NCBI RefSeq assembly: GCF_042677865.1
Contig: NZ_JBHUDD010000053.1
Coordinates: 62,001 to 126,000, forward strand
Length of the DNA stretch: 64,000 nucleotides
Direction: 5' to 3'
From: Lutimaribacter salitolerans
Lineage (GTDB): Bacteria; Pseudomonadota; Alphaproteobacteria; Rhodobacterales; Rhodobacteraceae
This document shows positions 43,621 through 51,980 of the stretch, piece after piece (the stretch's first letter is position 1; the number at the start of each line of letters is the position of its first letter). Below the pieces are notes generated by a model. It ran no database searches and was not told where the DNA came from. It saw only the letters and a program-made list of their open reading frames with translations. The position numbers and the translations under genes were made by a program.

Positions 43621-45402
43621 TCATATGCGGATCACGGCCGGGTCGGCGTCATCGTACAGACGCGCCACCAGACCGGCGCGGCGGGTCAGCACGCGGCGGG
43701 TGTTGAGATTGCCCTTGGCGGTCATTTCCTGCGCCTCAAGTCTTGGCGGCTCGGTCAGGATCAGGGCGCGGCCCACGCGGGTGGACGAGCCTGTGGCCGC
43801 AGCGGCCAGCGGGGCCAGCCGGGCGCGGATTTCGTCCATGCGCGCCGGATCGGCGCAGGCCCCGTCGCCGGTGGCAGACGTGGCGGGAAAGACCAGCACG
43901 CCCAGTTCCGCCCGGTCGTGCCCGGTGATGACGATGTCGGCGGCCAGCCCGTCCAGCGCGCCCAGCAGCGCCCCACGCAGGGCAGCCACGCGCACCCATG
44001 TACCGGAAGTCAGCTTGAAATCCTCGGATATGCGACCGTCAAAGCGCAGGCCGCGATCCGGCTCGTCCTCGTTGACAAAGCGCATAGCGTCACCGGTGAT
44101 CAGGAACCCCTCGGCGTCAAAGGCGGCTTTGGTCTTGTCCGGGTCCTCGAAATAGCCGGGCATGATGTTTGGCCCCTTGACGCGCAGTTCATAGCGGCCT
44201 TCGTCCTCGGGGATCAGCTTGACCTCGGTGCCGGCCAGCGGCGCGCCGACGATGCCGGACCGGGTGACGCGCTCATGCGTGAGCAGCACGGCGGGGGCGG
44301 TTTCGGTCATGCCCCAGGAGCTGACCATCAGCGGCACCTCGCCCGTCACCTCGCGTGCCATGTCACCCAGCGCATCCCACACCTCCTGCGGGAGCGAGGC
44401 ACCGGCATAGAAGGTGAAATGCAGCCCCGTGAAGAACCGCCTGCGCAGGTCGGCATCGGCGCGCAGGGCGGTGACCTGCCGCGCGTATCCCATCGGCACG
44501 TTGAACGACAGCGTGCCGGTGTGCATCTGCATGTTCTCCAGCGTGCGCGGGAACAGGGCATCGGTCGGCTTGCCATCGTCGATATAGAGCGCGCCGCCAT
44601 GGGCCAGCATCATGTTGAAGTTGTGCGAACCGCCAAAGACATGGTTCCACGGCAGCCAGTCCAGCAGCTTGGGCGGCTCGGCGCGCAGGATCGGAAAGGC
44701 ATCGGCCAGCTGCGTCTGGTTCACGCACATCATGCGATGGGTGGTCAGAACGCCCTTGGGGTTGGAGGTGGACCCCGAGGTGAACAGGATCTTGCCCACC
44801 GTATCGGGGGTCACCTGCGCATGGGCGCCGTCCACATCGCCCGCACCGCCGCGCAGGGCGTCGGCCATCGGGATCACGGCGCGCGGGGCACCGGCGGGAG
44901 TGCCGGCGATCACCGGGATACCGGCAAGCTGCGGCAGGGCCAGCGCATCGGCATAGCGCGCGGCGTCATCGACATAGATCAGCGACGGGCGCACCTTGTC
45001 CACCGCATAGGCAAGCCGCTCATGCGCGCCGGGGATCAGCGCGTATTGCTCGGCCACCGGCACATTGGCGCGGCCCACGTATTGCGCCGCCAGCGCCAGC
45101 AGCCCGTGATCGACCGAATTGCCCGAGATCATCATCACCGGCCCCTGCCCCGGCTGATCCAGCAACCAGCCCGCCAGCGCGCGCACCATGTCGCGCGCCT
45201 GTGCATAGGTCACCTCGCGCCAGCCGGGGCCCGAGCGTTCGGCGATGAACACCGCATCCGGCGTGCGCGCGGCCCATGCGTCCAGCCAGTCGCCGGTGGT
45301 GCGCGCCACCGGGCCAAGCGCGTGGTTCGAAGTCAGGATCACCGCGCCATCGTCTCGGATGTCACGGCGCACGGATTGGCGGACTGCCTTGGGTGTCTGC
45401 AT
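43621..45402 (-). CDS. fcs: Feruloyl-CoA-synthetase-like acyl-CoA ligase
   Basis: 593 residues. AMP-binding motif ILFTSGSTSNPKGVLTT, SSWGMTETAPA, TGDAMRFV and a C-terminal TAKGNLNTRR lysine segment. The N-terminal DGAVILTSNHALGPVARTTGDWLDAWA (in pieces) is characteristic of the FCS family in proteobacteria. It would activate ferulate or 4-coumarate to the CoA ester. It begins 4 bp after the marR stop. The symbol is given for the family, not proven substrate. Confidence 0.85.
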   Translation of the reverse strand: MQTPKAVRQSVRRDIRDDGAVILTSNHALGPVARTTGDWLDAWAARTPDAVFIAERSGPGWREVTYAQARDMVRALAGWLLDQPGQGPVMMISGNSVDHGLLALAAQYVGRANVPVAEQYALIPGAHERLAYAVDKVRPSLIYVDDAARYADALALPQLAGIPVIAGTPAGAPRAVIPMADALRGGAGDVDGAHAQVTPDTVGKILFTSGSTSNPKGVLTTHRMMCVNQTQLADAFPILRAEPPKLLDWLPWNHVFGGSHNFNMMLAHGGALYIDDGKPTDALFPRTLENMQMHTGTLSFNVPMGYARQVTALRADADLRRRFFTGLHFTFYAGASLPQEVWDALGDMAREVTGEVPLMVSSWGMTETAPAVLLTHERVTRSGIVGAPLAGTEVKLIPEDEGRYELRVKGPNIMPGYFEDPDKTKAAFDAEGFLITGDAMRFVNEDEPDRGLRFDGRISEDFKLTSGTWVRVAALRGALLGALDGLAADIVITGHDRAELGVLVFPATSATGDGACADPARMDEIRARLAPLAAAATGSSTRVGRALILTEPPRLEAQEMTAKGNLNTRRVLTRRAGLVARLYDDADPAVIRI

Positions 45403-45406
45403 CGGC

Positions 45407-45853
45407 CTAGACCTTGATCTTTGACAGGAGTTTCACAAGCTCGCGCCGTTCCATCGCGGTCAGGTCGGCGAACATCCGGTCCTCGTGCCCCAGCAGGGCC
45501 AGCCGCGCGGTTTTCTGGCGCATGACCCCGGCGGTGGTGGGGCGCAGGGCGATGGCGCGCCGGTCGGCAGGCTCACGCTCGCGGGTGATCCAGTGCGCCT
45601 TTTCCAGCGCGTCGATCACTGCCACGCTGTTCGACCGCTCGATCCCCAGCGTCGCGGCCAGATCGGTCTGGCGCACACCGGGGTGGGTGCAGATCACTGT
45701 CAGCGCCGAAAACGTGGTGATGCGCAGCCCCATCGGCTCCAGCACCCGCGCCGCATCGGCGGTGACGGCGGTGGCGCTGCGTTTCAGGCCATAGCCGATC
45801 AGCTCGGGCAGGGCGCTGTCGAGGGCGGCGTCGTGTATCGTGTCACTGGACAT
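45407..45853 (-). CDS. MarR-family regulator of the hydroxycinnamate unit
   Basis: 148 residues from ATG 45853 (5 bp after the crotonase stop). The wHTH is visible: THPGVRQTDLAATLGIERSNSVAVIDALEKAHWITRE (pieces LAATLGIERSNSV, LEKAHWITRE) plus the wing EPADRRAIALRPT. The position between the crotonase and the ligase recalls CouR/HcaR-type regulators that sense hydroxycinnamoyl-CoA. Likely binds the AATAGTTATA-N3-TATAACTATT palindromes at 46642 and 50646. Confidence 0.88.
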   Translation of the reverse strand: MSSDTIHDAALDSALPELIGYGLKRSATAVTADAARVLEPMGLRITTFSALTVICTHPGVRQTDLAATLGIERSNSVAVIDALEKAHWITREREPADRRAIALRPTTAGVMRQKTARLALLGHEDRMFADLTAMERRELVKLLSKIKV

Positions 45854-45858
45854 CGGCG

Positions 45859-46623
45859 TCACCGGAACTGCGGCTGGCGCTTGTCCAGGAAGGCACGCAG
45901 CCCTTCCTGGGCATCCGGGCTGGTCTGGGTCAGGGCGGCGCACAGGGATTCGGTGAACAGCCCGTCGGCTTTCGACATATCCGCGATCCGGCTGAGGGCG
46001 TGGATCATCACGTAATTCGACAGCGCCGCGTTCTGCGCGATCTTGCCCGCCAGATCCATCGCCATAGGCAGCGCCTCGCCCTCGCCCACGGCATAGTGGC
46101 ACAGGCCAAGGCGTTCCCCCTGTTCAGCGTCGAACTTGCGCCCGGTCAACATCATCTCGATCATCCGGTCGGCGCCCAGAATACGGCCCACCCGCACGGA
46201 TGCACCGCCGCCCACATAGATGCCGCGCCGCCCTTCGGGCAGCTGGAAGATGGTCGATGGCTCGGCGATGCGCACATGCGTGGCGGTGGCCAGTTCCAGC
46301 CCGCCGCCAATCACCGCGCCGAACAGGGCCGAGACGACCGGCAGGCCCGAGAACTGGATTTTGTCCATGACGCCATGCCATCCGCGCGAATGGCGCATCG
46401 TGCCTTCGGCGTCGCGCGCCACATGTTCGGACAGATCCAGACCCGAGCAGTAATGCCCCGCCGTGCCGGTCAGCACGACCACCTTGACCCCTTCGGGCGG
46501 GTTGGAAAAGAACGCGTCCAGCGCGCCCAGCAGCGCATCGTTCATCGCGTTGCGCTTGTCGGGGCGGTTCATCGTCAGAACCGCGATCGGCCCCTCGATC
46601 CGGGTTTGCAGGATATCGGACAT
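45859..46623 (-). CDS. Crotonase / enoyl-CoA hydratase family protein
   Basis: 254 residues. TMNRPDKRNAMNDALL, the first oxyanion segment YCSGLDLSEH, and the second oxyanion loop AVIGGGLELATATHVRIAE are intact; the region FQLPEGRRGIYVGGGASVRVGR shapes the active site. Hydratase or hydratase-lyase on the CoA ester made by fcs is expected, but it is not a close match to classical feruloyl-CoA hydratase/lyase, so a beta-oxidative hydratase is possible. First gene of the unit, with the palindrome right upstream. Confidence 0.86.
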   Translation of the reverse strand: MSDILQTRIEGPIAVLTMNRPDKRNAMNDALLGALDAFFSNPPEGVKVVVLTGTAGHYCSGLDLSEHVARDAEGTMRHSRGWHGVMDKIQFSGLPVVSALFGAVIGGGLELATATHVRIAEPSTIFQLPEGRRGIYVGGGASVRVGRILGADRMIEMMLTGRKFDAEQGERLGLCHYAVGEGEALPMAMDLAGKIAQNAALSNYVMIHALSRIADMSKADGLFTESLCAALTQTSPDAQEGLRAFLDKRQPQFR

Positions 46624-46641
46624 CTCTTTCCCTCGGGTTAT

Positions 46642-46664
46642 TTTTGTTATATCGTATAACTATT
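46642..46664. promoter_or_regulatory. AT-rich operator (copy 1) upstream of the crotonase gene
   Basis: GTTATA-TCG-TATAACTATT: the right arm is identical to the one at 50659-50668 (TATAACTATT) and the left arm matches at 7 of 10 positions. It ends 19 bp before the crotonase start, so it overlaps the promoter and would repress. Putative MarR site. Confidence 0.65.
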
Positions 46665-46736
46665 ATTCCACACAAATACCAGCCCTTTCCCCGGGCGGTG
46701 TCCGGCGCGCAAGACCACCCGCGCGCCGGGGTCACA

Positions 46737-48059
46737 TCAGTGCAGCACCCGCAGCAGCCCCACCGTGATCACCGGAAAGGCGATCAGGATGATCACGCGC
46801 ACGATATCCGAGGCGACGAAATACATCACCGCCTTGTAGGTCTCGATCATCGGGGTATTGCGGTCCATCGAGTTGATGACGAACAGGTTCATCCCCACCG
46901 GCGGCGTAATCAGCCCGACCTCGACCACGATCAGCACGATGATGCCGAACCAGATCGCCGTCTCTTCGGGCGTCAGGCCGAAATCCAGCACCGAGATGAT
47001 GGGAAAGAAGATCGGGATCGTCAGCAGGATCATCGACAGGCTGTCCATGACGCAGCCAAAGACCAGATACAGCAACAGGATGATGGTCAGGATCACCCAG
47101 GGCGAATAGCCAAGGTTGTCGACCCAGCCCGCCAGTTCCTGCGGCACCTGCGTCAGCGCCAGAAACCCGTTGTAGAAGGCCGCGCCCAGAACGATGAAAA
47201 AGATCATCGCGGTGGATCGCGCAGTGGACAAAAAGCTTTCCGACAGGGTGACGCGGTTCAGACCCCCGTTGAACAGCGCGATCAACCCGGTGCCCAGGGC
47301 GCCCACGGCTGCGCCTTCGGTGGGGGTGAACCAGCCCAGATAGATCCCCAGCACCACCAGCAGGAACACCAGCAGCACCGGCCAGACCTTGAACAGGGCC
47401 GCGAACCGCTCGGCATAGGGCATGGGCGGGCGCACACCGGCGCTGCCCGGGTTCATCCGCACATAGACCGAGATCGTCAGCATGTAGCCGATGGCGGCCA
47501 GAATGCCGGGAATGAAGGCGGCCAGAAACAGCTTGGCGATGTTCTGTTCGGTCAGGATGGCATAGATCACCAGGATCACCGAGGGCGGGATCAGGATGCC
47601 CAGCGTGCCGCCCGCCGCCAGCGTCGCGGTGGAAAACCCACCCGAATAGCCATAGCGGCGCAGTTCGGGCAGCGCGACCTGCCCCATCGTGGCCGCCGTC
47701 GCCAGCGAGCTGCCGCAGATCGCGCCGAACCCCGCGCAGGCCCCCACCGCCGACATGGCGACACCGCCCTTGCGATGGCCCAGCCATGCCTCGGCAGCCT
47801 TGAACAGCGCGGTGGACATGCCGCCCAGCGTGGCGAACTGTCCCATCAGCAGGAACATCGGCACGATCGACAGCGAATAGCTGGAAAACGTCGAATAGGT
47901 CTCGGATTTCAGCCGGGCAAAGGCCACGTTCCAGCCGCCGGTGACGAAATACAAGCCCCCCAGCCCGACCAGAAGCATCGACAGGCCGATCGGCACCCGC
48001 AAAAAGATCAGCCCGATCAGAACCGGAAAGGACGCAAGCCCGATTTCAATATTGCTCAA
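46737..48059 (-). CDS. TRAP transporter large permease (DctM)
   Basis: 440 residues, read from the TTG at 48059, whose TTGA overlaps the dctQ stop; an ATG much further upstream would run back through dctQ and is rejected. Signatures: GFGAICGSSLATAATMGQVALPE, AGGTLGILIPPSVILVIYA, and GLITPPVGMNLFVINS. About 12 membrane helices. It forms the uptake channel of the second TRAP system, likely for an aromatic acid. Confidence 0.92.
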   Translation of the reverse strand: MSNIEIGLASFPVLIGLIFLRVPIGLSMLLVGLGGLYFVTGGWNVAFARLKSETYSTFSSYSLSIVPMFLLMGQFATLGGMSTALFKAAEAWLGHRKGGVAMSAVGACAGFGAICGSSLATAATMGQVALPELRRYGYSGGFSTATLAAGGTLGILIPPSVILVIYAILTEQNIAKLFLAAFIPGILAAIGYMLTISVYVRMNPGSAGVRPPMPYAERFAALFKVWPVLLVFLLVVLGIYLGWFTPTEGAAVGALGTGLIALFNGGLNRVTLSESFLSTARSTAMIFFIVLGAAFYNGFLALTQVPQELAGWVDNLGYSPWVILTIILLLYLVFGCVMDSLSMILLTIPIFFPIISVLDFGLTPEETAIWFGIIVLIVVEVGLITPPVGMNLFVINSMDRNTPMIETYKAVMYFVASDIVRVIILIAFPVITVGLLRVLH

Positions 48060-48640
48060 TGGTCCGCCCCCCCGGCGGGCGCGATGATCATCCGCCCGGT
48101 GAAAAACTCGGCCGTGCGCACCACGGCCATGTAGACGCCCACCAGCGCCGCCAGCACCGCCGCCGACAGCGACACCGCATAGGCCCACCAGATCGGGAAC
48201 TGCAGCAGAAAAGTCGTTTCGCCATAGCGCATCTTGGACATCATCCCGTCATACAGCCGTTCGGCGATAAGGATCAGCACGACGGCAAAAACGATCTCGA
48301 CCACCATCTGGATGAAGCGGTTGGCGCTGACCCCCAGTTTCGAGGTGAAGATATCCACCGTCGCATGACCATTGGTGATCTGGCAGAACGGGATGAAGGC
48401 AAAGATGGCAAAGGCCACGCCGGCCTCGACCAGTTCGAAATCGCCGAGGATCGGCCCCACGCCGGTATCCAGCAATGTCCGGGCCATCCCGCCCAGCAAC
48501 CCCGCGCCCAGATCGCTGTGCAGGAACGTGTTGATGCCGCGCCCCAGCACCGAAACGCAGGTCAGCACGATCAGCGCCAGCAACACGAACCCGCCCAGCA
48601 ACGCCATGTATCGGGCCAGTCCGTTCATCAAACGGTGCAT
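48056..48640 (-). CDS. TRAP transporter small permease (DctQ)
   Basis: 194 residues with four membrane segments and the ELVEAGVAFAIFAFIPFCQITNGHA motif (part: EAGVAFAIFAFIPFCQ) of the DctQ family. It lies between dctP (72 bp upstream) and dctM (overlapping start). The N-terminus MHRLMNGLARYMALLGGFVLLALIVLTC (part) is a single hydrophobic helix. Confidence 0.88.
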   Translation of the reverse strand: MHRLMNGLARYMALLGGFVLLALIVLTCVSVLGRGINTFLHSDLGAGLLGGMARTLLDTGVGPILGDFELVEAGVAFAIFAFIPFCQITNGHATVDIFTSKLGVSANRFIQMVVEIVFAVVLILIAERLYDGMMSKMRYGETTFLLQFPIWWAYAVSLSAAVLAALVGVYMAVVRTAEFFTGRMIIAPAGGADH

Positions 48641-48712
48641 CTTGCCCCCTCCCCCTTGGTGAAATCCCCGTGTCGGGGCCGCACGCTGGCGCGGCCCCGT
48701 TTGATCGCAGGC

Positions 48713-49744
48713 TTACTCGGTGTGCTTGGCGATCAGGTCCTTGGCCTGCTCGACCAGTGCCGGACCATCAAAGCCGCGCCCGGTCATTTCCTCGGCCCAC
48801 TTGGCCTCGACCCCGGCGGCGGCCTCGCGCCATTCGGCAACCTGCTCGTCGCTCAGGGTGATGATGTTGTTGCCACGGTCCACCGCGATCTGACGCGCGC
48901 CCGCATCCGCGGATGCCATCGTCTTGCCCGCCCAGGCCGAGGTGTCGGCCCCGGAATTGGCATCGATCACCTCCTTCAGATCGTCGGGCAGCGCGTCATA
49001 CTTGTCCTGATTCATCGCAAAGATGAAAGCGGTCGTATACAGCGACGCATCACCAAATTCGGTATGGTTTTCAACCAGTTCCGACACCTTCAGGGCGGCT
49101 GTCACTTCCCACGGGATCACGGCGGCGTCGATCACGCCCTTGGACAGGGATTCCGAAATCGCGGGCACCGGCATGCCGACCGGCGTGGCCCCCAGTTCGG
49201 AAAACAGCATCGTGGTGGTGCGCGTCGGCGCGCGCAGCTTGACCCCGTTCAGGTCCGACACATCGGTGATCGGGCTTTTGGAATGGATCAGGCCAGGGCC
49301 ATGCACCCAGACGGCGATGGTCTTGAAGTCCTTGTAATCGGTGTCCAGCATGTTGGCTTCGGCGAATTCCCAATAGGCGCGGCTGGTGGCCTCGGCATTG
49401 GTCATCAGGAACGGCAGTTCGAACACCTCGGCCTGCGGGAAACGCCCCGGCGTATAGCCCGCGACCGTCCAGATGATGTCGGCCACGCCATCGATCGCCT
49501 GATCGATCAGTTCGGGCGGGCGGCCCCCCAGTTGCATCGCCGGAAAGCGGTCGATCTTGATGCGGCCATCGCTTTCGGCCTCGATCTTGTCGGCCCAGAC
49601 ATCCAGGATCAGCGTGGGCACATTGGCCTGCGCGGGCAGGAACTGGTGCAGTTTCAGCGTCACCTCCTGGGCGGACGCTGCGGTGCCGGTCAGCGCCAGC
49701 GCGGCACCGACGGCAAAACCCAGAAATTCACGACGTTTGGTCAT
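48713..49744 (-). CDS. TRAP transporter substrate-binding protein (DctP family)
   Basis: 343 residues with a twin-arginine-like or Sec signal (MTKRREFLGFAVGAALALTG..AASAQ) and a periplasmic receptor fold. SDLNGVKLRAPTRTTTMLFSELGATPVGMP contains the ligand-site arginine and the SKGVIDAAVIPWE region. Some relatives bind aromatic acids such as coumarate; the neighbours favour that here, though no sequence feature alone proves it. It follows the FAH gene by 130 bp on the same strand. Confidence 0.9.
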   Translation of the reverse strand: MTKRREFLGFAVGAALALTGTAASAQEVTLKLHQFLPAQANVPTLILDVWADKIEAESDGRIKIDRFPAMQLGGRPPELIDQAIDGVADIIWTVAGYTPGRFPQAEVFELPFLMTNAEATSRAYWEFAEANMLDTDYKDFKTIAVWVHGPGLIHSKSPITDVSDLNGVKLRAPTRTTTMLFSELGATPVGMPVPAISESLSKGVIDAAVIPWEVTAALKVSELVENHTEFGDASLYTTAFIFAMNQDKYDALPDDLKEVIDANSGADTSAWAGKTMASADAGARQIAVDRGNNIITLSDEQVAEWREAAAGVEAKWAEEMTGRGFDGPALVEQAKDLIAKHTE

Positions 49745-49874
49745 CTGATCTCTCCCTATGATCAGTTTCGGCCAGCCTTTGGCGGCAGGCCATTTGCCTT
49801 GGTTGGACCGTCATTCAGCATCAGTCGCAGCGACAGGTCAATCGTTGCCGGGGCCTCCCACCCCAACGTTCACG

Positions 49875-50567
49875 TCATTCCGGGTCGCCCAGCGTCAGCG
49901 CCACCGGGGCCAGCCCGTCGATCGTGCCGGTCATCGAGTCGCCCGCCACGACCGGGCCGACCCCGGCAGGCGTGCCGGTAAAGATCAGATCACCGGGTTG
50001 CAGGTGATAGAAACGCGACAGATGGGCGATGATCTCGGGCACAGACCAGATCATCTCGGTCAGGGTCGCGTCCTGCTTCACCGCGCCATTGACGCTCAGC
50101 GTGATGCGCTGATCGGCGGGTGTGAACCCGGCGGCGGGCGTGATGGCCGCAATCACGGCCGAATCCTCGACATCCTTGCCCAGATCCCAGGGGCGGCGCG
50201 TGTCCTTGGCCTGCGCCTGCAGATCGCGGCGCGTCATGTCCAGACCGCAGGCATAGCCAAACACATGCTCCAGCGCGGTGTCTGTCGTGACGCGAAAGGC
50301 CGGTTTGCCGATGGCGACGACGAACTCCATCTCGTAATGGTAGTCCCGCGTTTCCAGCGGATAGGGGATGGTGCTGCCGGTCTGGCAGATCGCCCATGGC
50401 GTCTTGGTGAAATAGAACGGCGCCTCGCGATCCACCTCGACCCCCATTTCGGCGGCATGGGCGGCATAGTTGCGGCCCACGCAGAAAATGCGGCGCACCG
50501 GGAATGTGGCTTCGGTGCCCGCGACGGGCACCTGCGGCAGGGAGGGAAGGTCGAAAACTGCTGTCAT
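49875..50567 (-). CDS. Fumarylacetoacetate hydrolase family protein (fumarylpyruvate-hydrolase-like)
   Basis: 230 residues from ATG 50567 (MTAVFDLPSLPQVPVAG). FAH-fold motifs include RRIFCVGRNYAAHAAEMG, PFYFTKTPWAI, DYHYEMEFVVAIG with the metal acidic residues, and GDLIFTGTPAGVGPV. It resembles fumarylpyruvate hydrolases of gentisate-type ring cleavage and would finish aromatic ring degradation. It heads the FAH-dctPQM unit, with a palindromic operator 79-101 bp upstream. Confidence 0.85.
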   Translation of the reverse strand: MTAVFDLPSLPQVPVAGTEATFPVRRIFCVGRNYAAHAAEMGVEVDREAPFYFTKTPWAICQTGSTIPYPLETRDYHYEMEFVVAIGKPAFRVTTDTALEHVFGYACGLDMTRRDLQAQAKDTRRPWDLGKDVEDSAVIAAITPAAGFTPADQRITLSVNGAVKQDATLTEMIWSVPEIIAHLSRFYHLQPGDLIFTGTPAGVGPVVAGDSMTGTIDGLAPVALTLGDPE

Positions 50568-50645
50568 TGGCTGTGCCTTTGGTCCTGTGCTGTGTGTCTG
50601 GCGCGGGGCCATGCCGCCATGTATCGGGCGCGCGGGGCGTGTGGC

Positions 50646-50668
50646 AATAGTTATATAATATAACTATT
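50646..50668. promoter_or_regulatory. AT-rich operator (copy 2): AATAGTTATA-TAA-TATAACTATT
   Basis: A perfect 10-bp inverted repeat with a 3-bp centre upstream of the FAH gene, in a GC-rich setting. It shares its right half exactly with 46655-46664. The two sites enclose the FAH-dctPQM operon and drive it and the crotonase operon, so one MarR regulator probably controls both. Confidence 0.72.
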
Positions 50669-50713
50669 ATCTGGCAAGAGAAACTTGTGCCGCCAGTAGC
50701 CCAGATGCTCGTC

Positions 50714-51970
50714 TCACCGGATCAGGATGGCGCGGAAATCGTTGACGTTTGTGCCGGTGGGGCCGGGCGTGAACAGCGCGTCAATGGCTGCAAAGGCGGT
50801 ATAGGCATCGTTGTCGGCCACCGCCATGGCCGGATCGACCCCGGCGGCACGCATCCGTGTGGCGGTCTGGCCCGAGGCAAAGGCTCCGGCGTTATTCTCG
50901 GACCCGTCGATACCGTCGGTATCCGCCGCCAGTGCGGTGATGCCGGGCAGGCCGTCGATGGCGCGTGCGAAGGCCAGCAGAAATTCGGTGTTGCGCCCGC
51001 CGCGCCCCTGCCCGCGCAAGGTGACGGTGGTTTCGCCCCCCGATAGCAGCAGCGCGGGCCTGGCAAAGGGGCGGTCGTGCTGCGCGATCTGGCGGGCGAT
51101 GGCAGCATGGACAAGCGCCACCTCGCGGGCCTCGCCCTCGATCGCGTCAGACAGGATATGCGCGGCGATGCCATGGCGCGCGGCCAATGCGGCGGCGGCG
51201 TCAAGCGAGCGCGCGGCCGAGGCGATCACCGCCACTTGATCGCGCGCAAAGGCCGGGTCGTCGGGGTGCGGCGAGTCCTGTGGGGCGTTTTGCAGGAAGG
51301 CGGTGATGCGTTCGGGCAGGTCGATCCGGTAATCCCGGATCGCCGCCAGTGCCGTTGCACGATCACTGGCGTCAGGCACGGTGGGGCCGCTGGCCACCTG
51401 TGCCGGATCATCGCCCGGCACATCCGACACGATCAGGCTGACCACCCGTGCGGGATGGGCGGCGGCGGCCAGCCTGCCGCCCTTGATCCGGCTGAACTGC
51501 TTGCGGATCGCGTTCATCGCCCCGATCGGCGCGCCGCTGCGCAGCAGTGCTGCGTTCAGCGCCTGCTCATCCTCCAGCGTCAGATCGCCGGGCGGGGCGG
51601 GCAGCAGGGCCGAGCCGCCGCCACAGATCAGCGCCACCACCAGATCATCCGCCCCCAGACCGCGGACTGCGTCAAACATCGCACGGCTGGCGTCCAGACC
51701 GGCAGCGTCGGGCACCGGATGCGCGGCCTGCATCACGCGGATATGCGCGGTGCCGCAGCCATAGCCATGGCGCGTGACCACCACGCCCTGACAGTCGCCC
51801 CACAGCCGTTCGAACGCGGCGGCCATCTGCGCGGCGCCCTTGCCCGCGCCGACCACCACGGTGCGCCCCTTAGGTCGCGCGGGCAGATGCGGGGCCAGCG
51901 CCAGGTCCGGGTCGGCGGCGGCAACGGCGGCGTCAAACAACGCGCGCAGGAGTTCTGTGTCCTCTGTCAT
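50714..51970 (-). CDS. Glycerate 2-kinase / hydroxypyruvate reductase family (MOFRL)
   Basis: 418 residues from ATG 51970; an in-frame extension to 52045 runs back through the permease gene. VVVGAGKGAAQMAAAFERLWGD, VALICGGGSALLPAPPGDLTL, KGGRLAAAAHPARVVSLIVSDVPGDDP and the C-terminal LAADTDGIDGSENNAGAFA are the GckA/TtuD (MOFRL) signatures. It phosphorylates D-glycerate. It begins 10 bp after tauC on the same strand, so it may be read with the tau transporter, although no direct pathway link is known. Confidence 0.88.
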   Translation of the reverse strand: MTEDTELLRALFDAAVAAADPDLALAPHLPARPKGRTVVVGAGKGAAQMAAAFERLWGDCQGVVVTRHGYGCGTAHIRVMQAAHPVPDAAGLDASRAMFDAVRGLGADDLVVALICGGGSALLPAPPGDLTLEDEQALNAALLRSGAPIGAMNAIRKQFSRIKGGRLAAAAHPARVVSLIVSDVPGDDPAQVASGPTVPDASDRATALAAIRDYRIDLPERITAFLQNAPQDSPHPDDPAFARDQVAVIASAARSLDAAAALAARHGIAAHILSDAIEGEAREVALVHAAIARQIAQHDRPFARPALLLSGGETTVTLRGQGRGGRNTEFLLAFARAIDGLPGITALAADTDGIDGSENNAGAFASGQTATRMRAAGVDPAMAVADNDAYTAFAAIDALFTPGPTGTNVNDFRAILIR

Positions 51971-51980
51971 GGCCAACAGC

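Noticed and set aside
48059..49981. A 640-codon plus-strand frame opposite the TRAP dctQ and dctP genes
   Set aside because: Composition is typical of an antisense shadow; the minus-strand genes have signal peptide, receptor and permease signatures.
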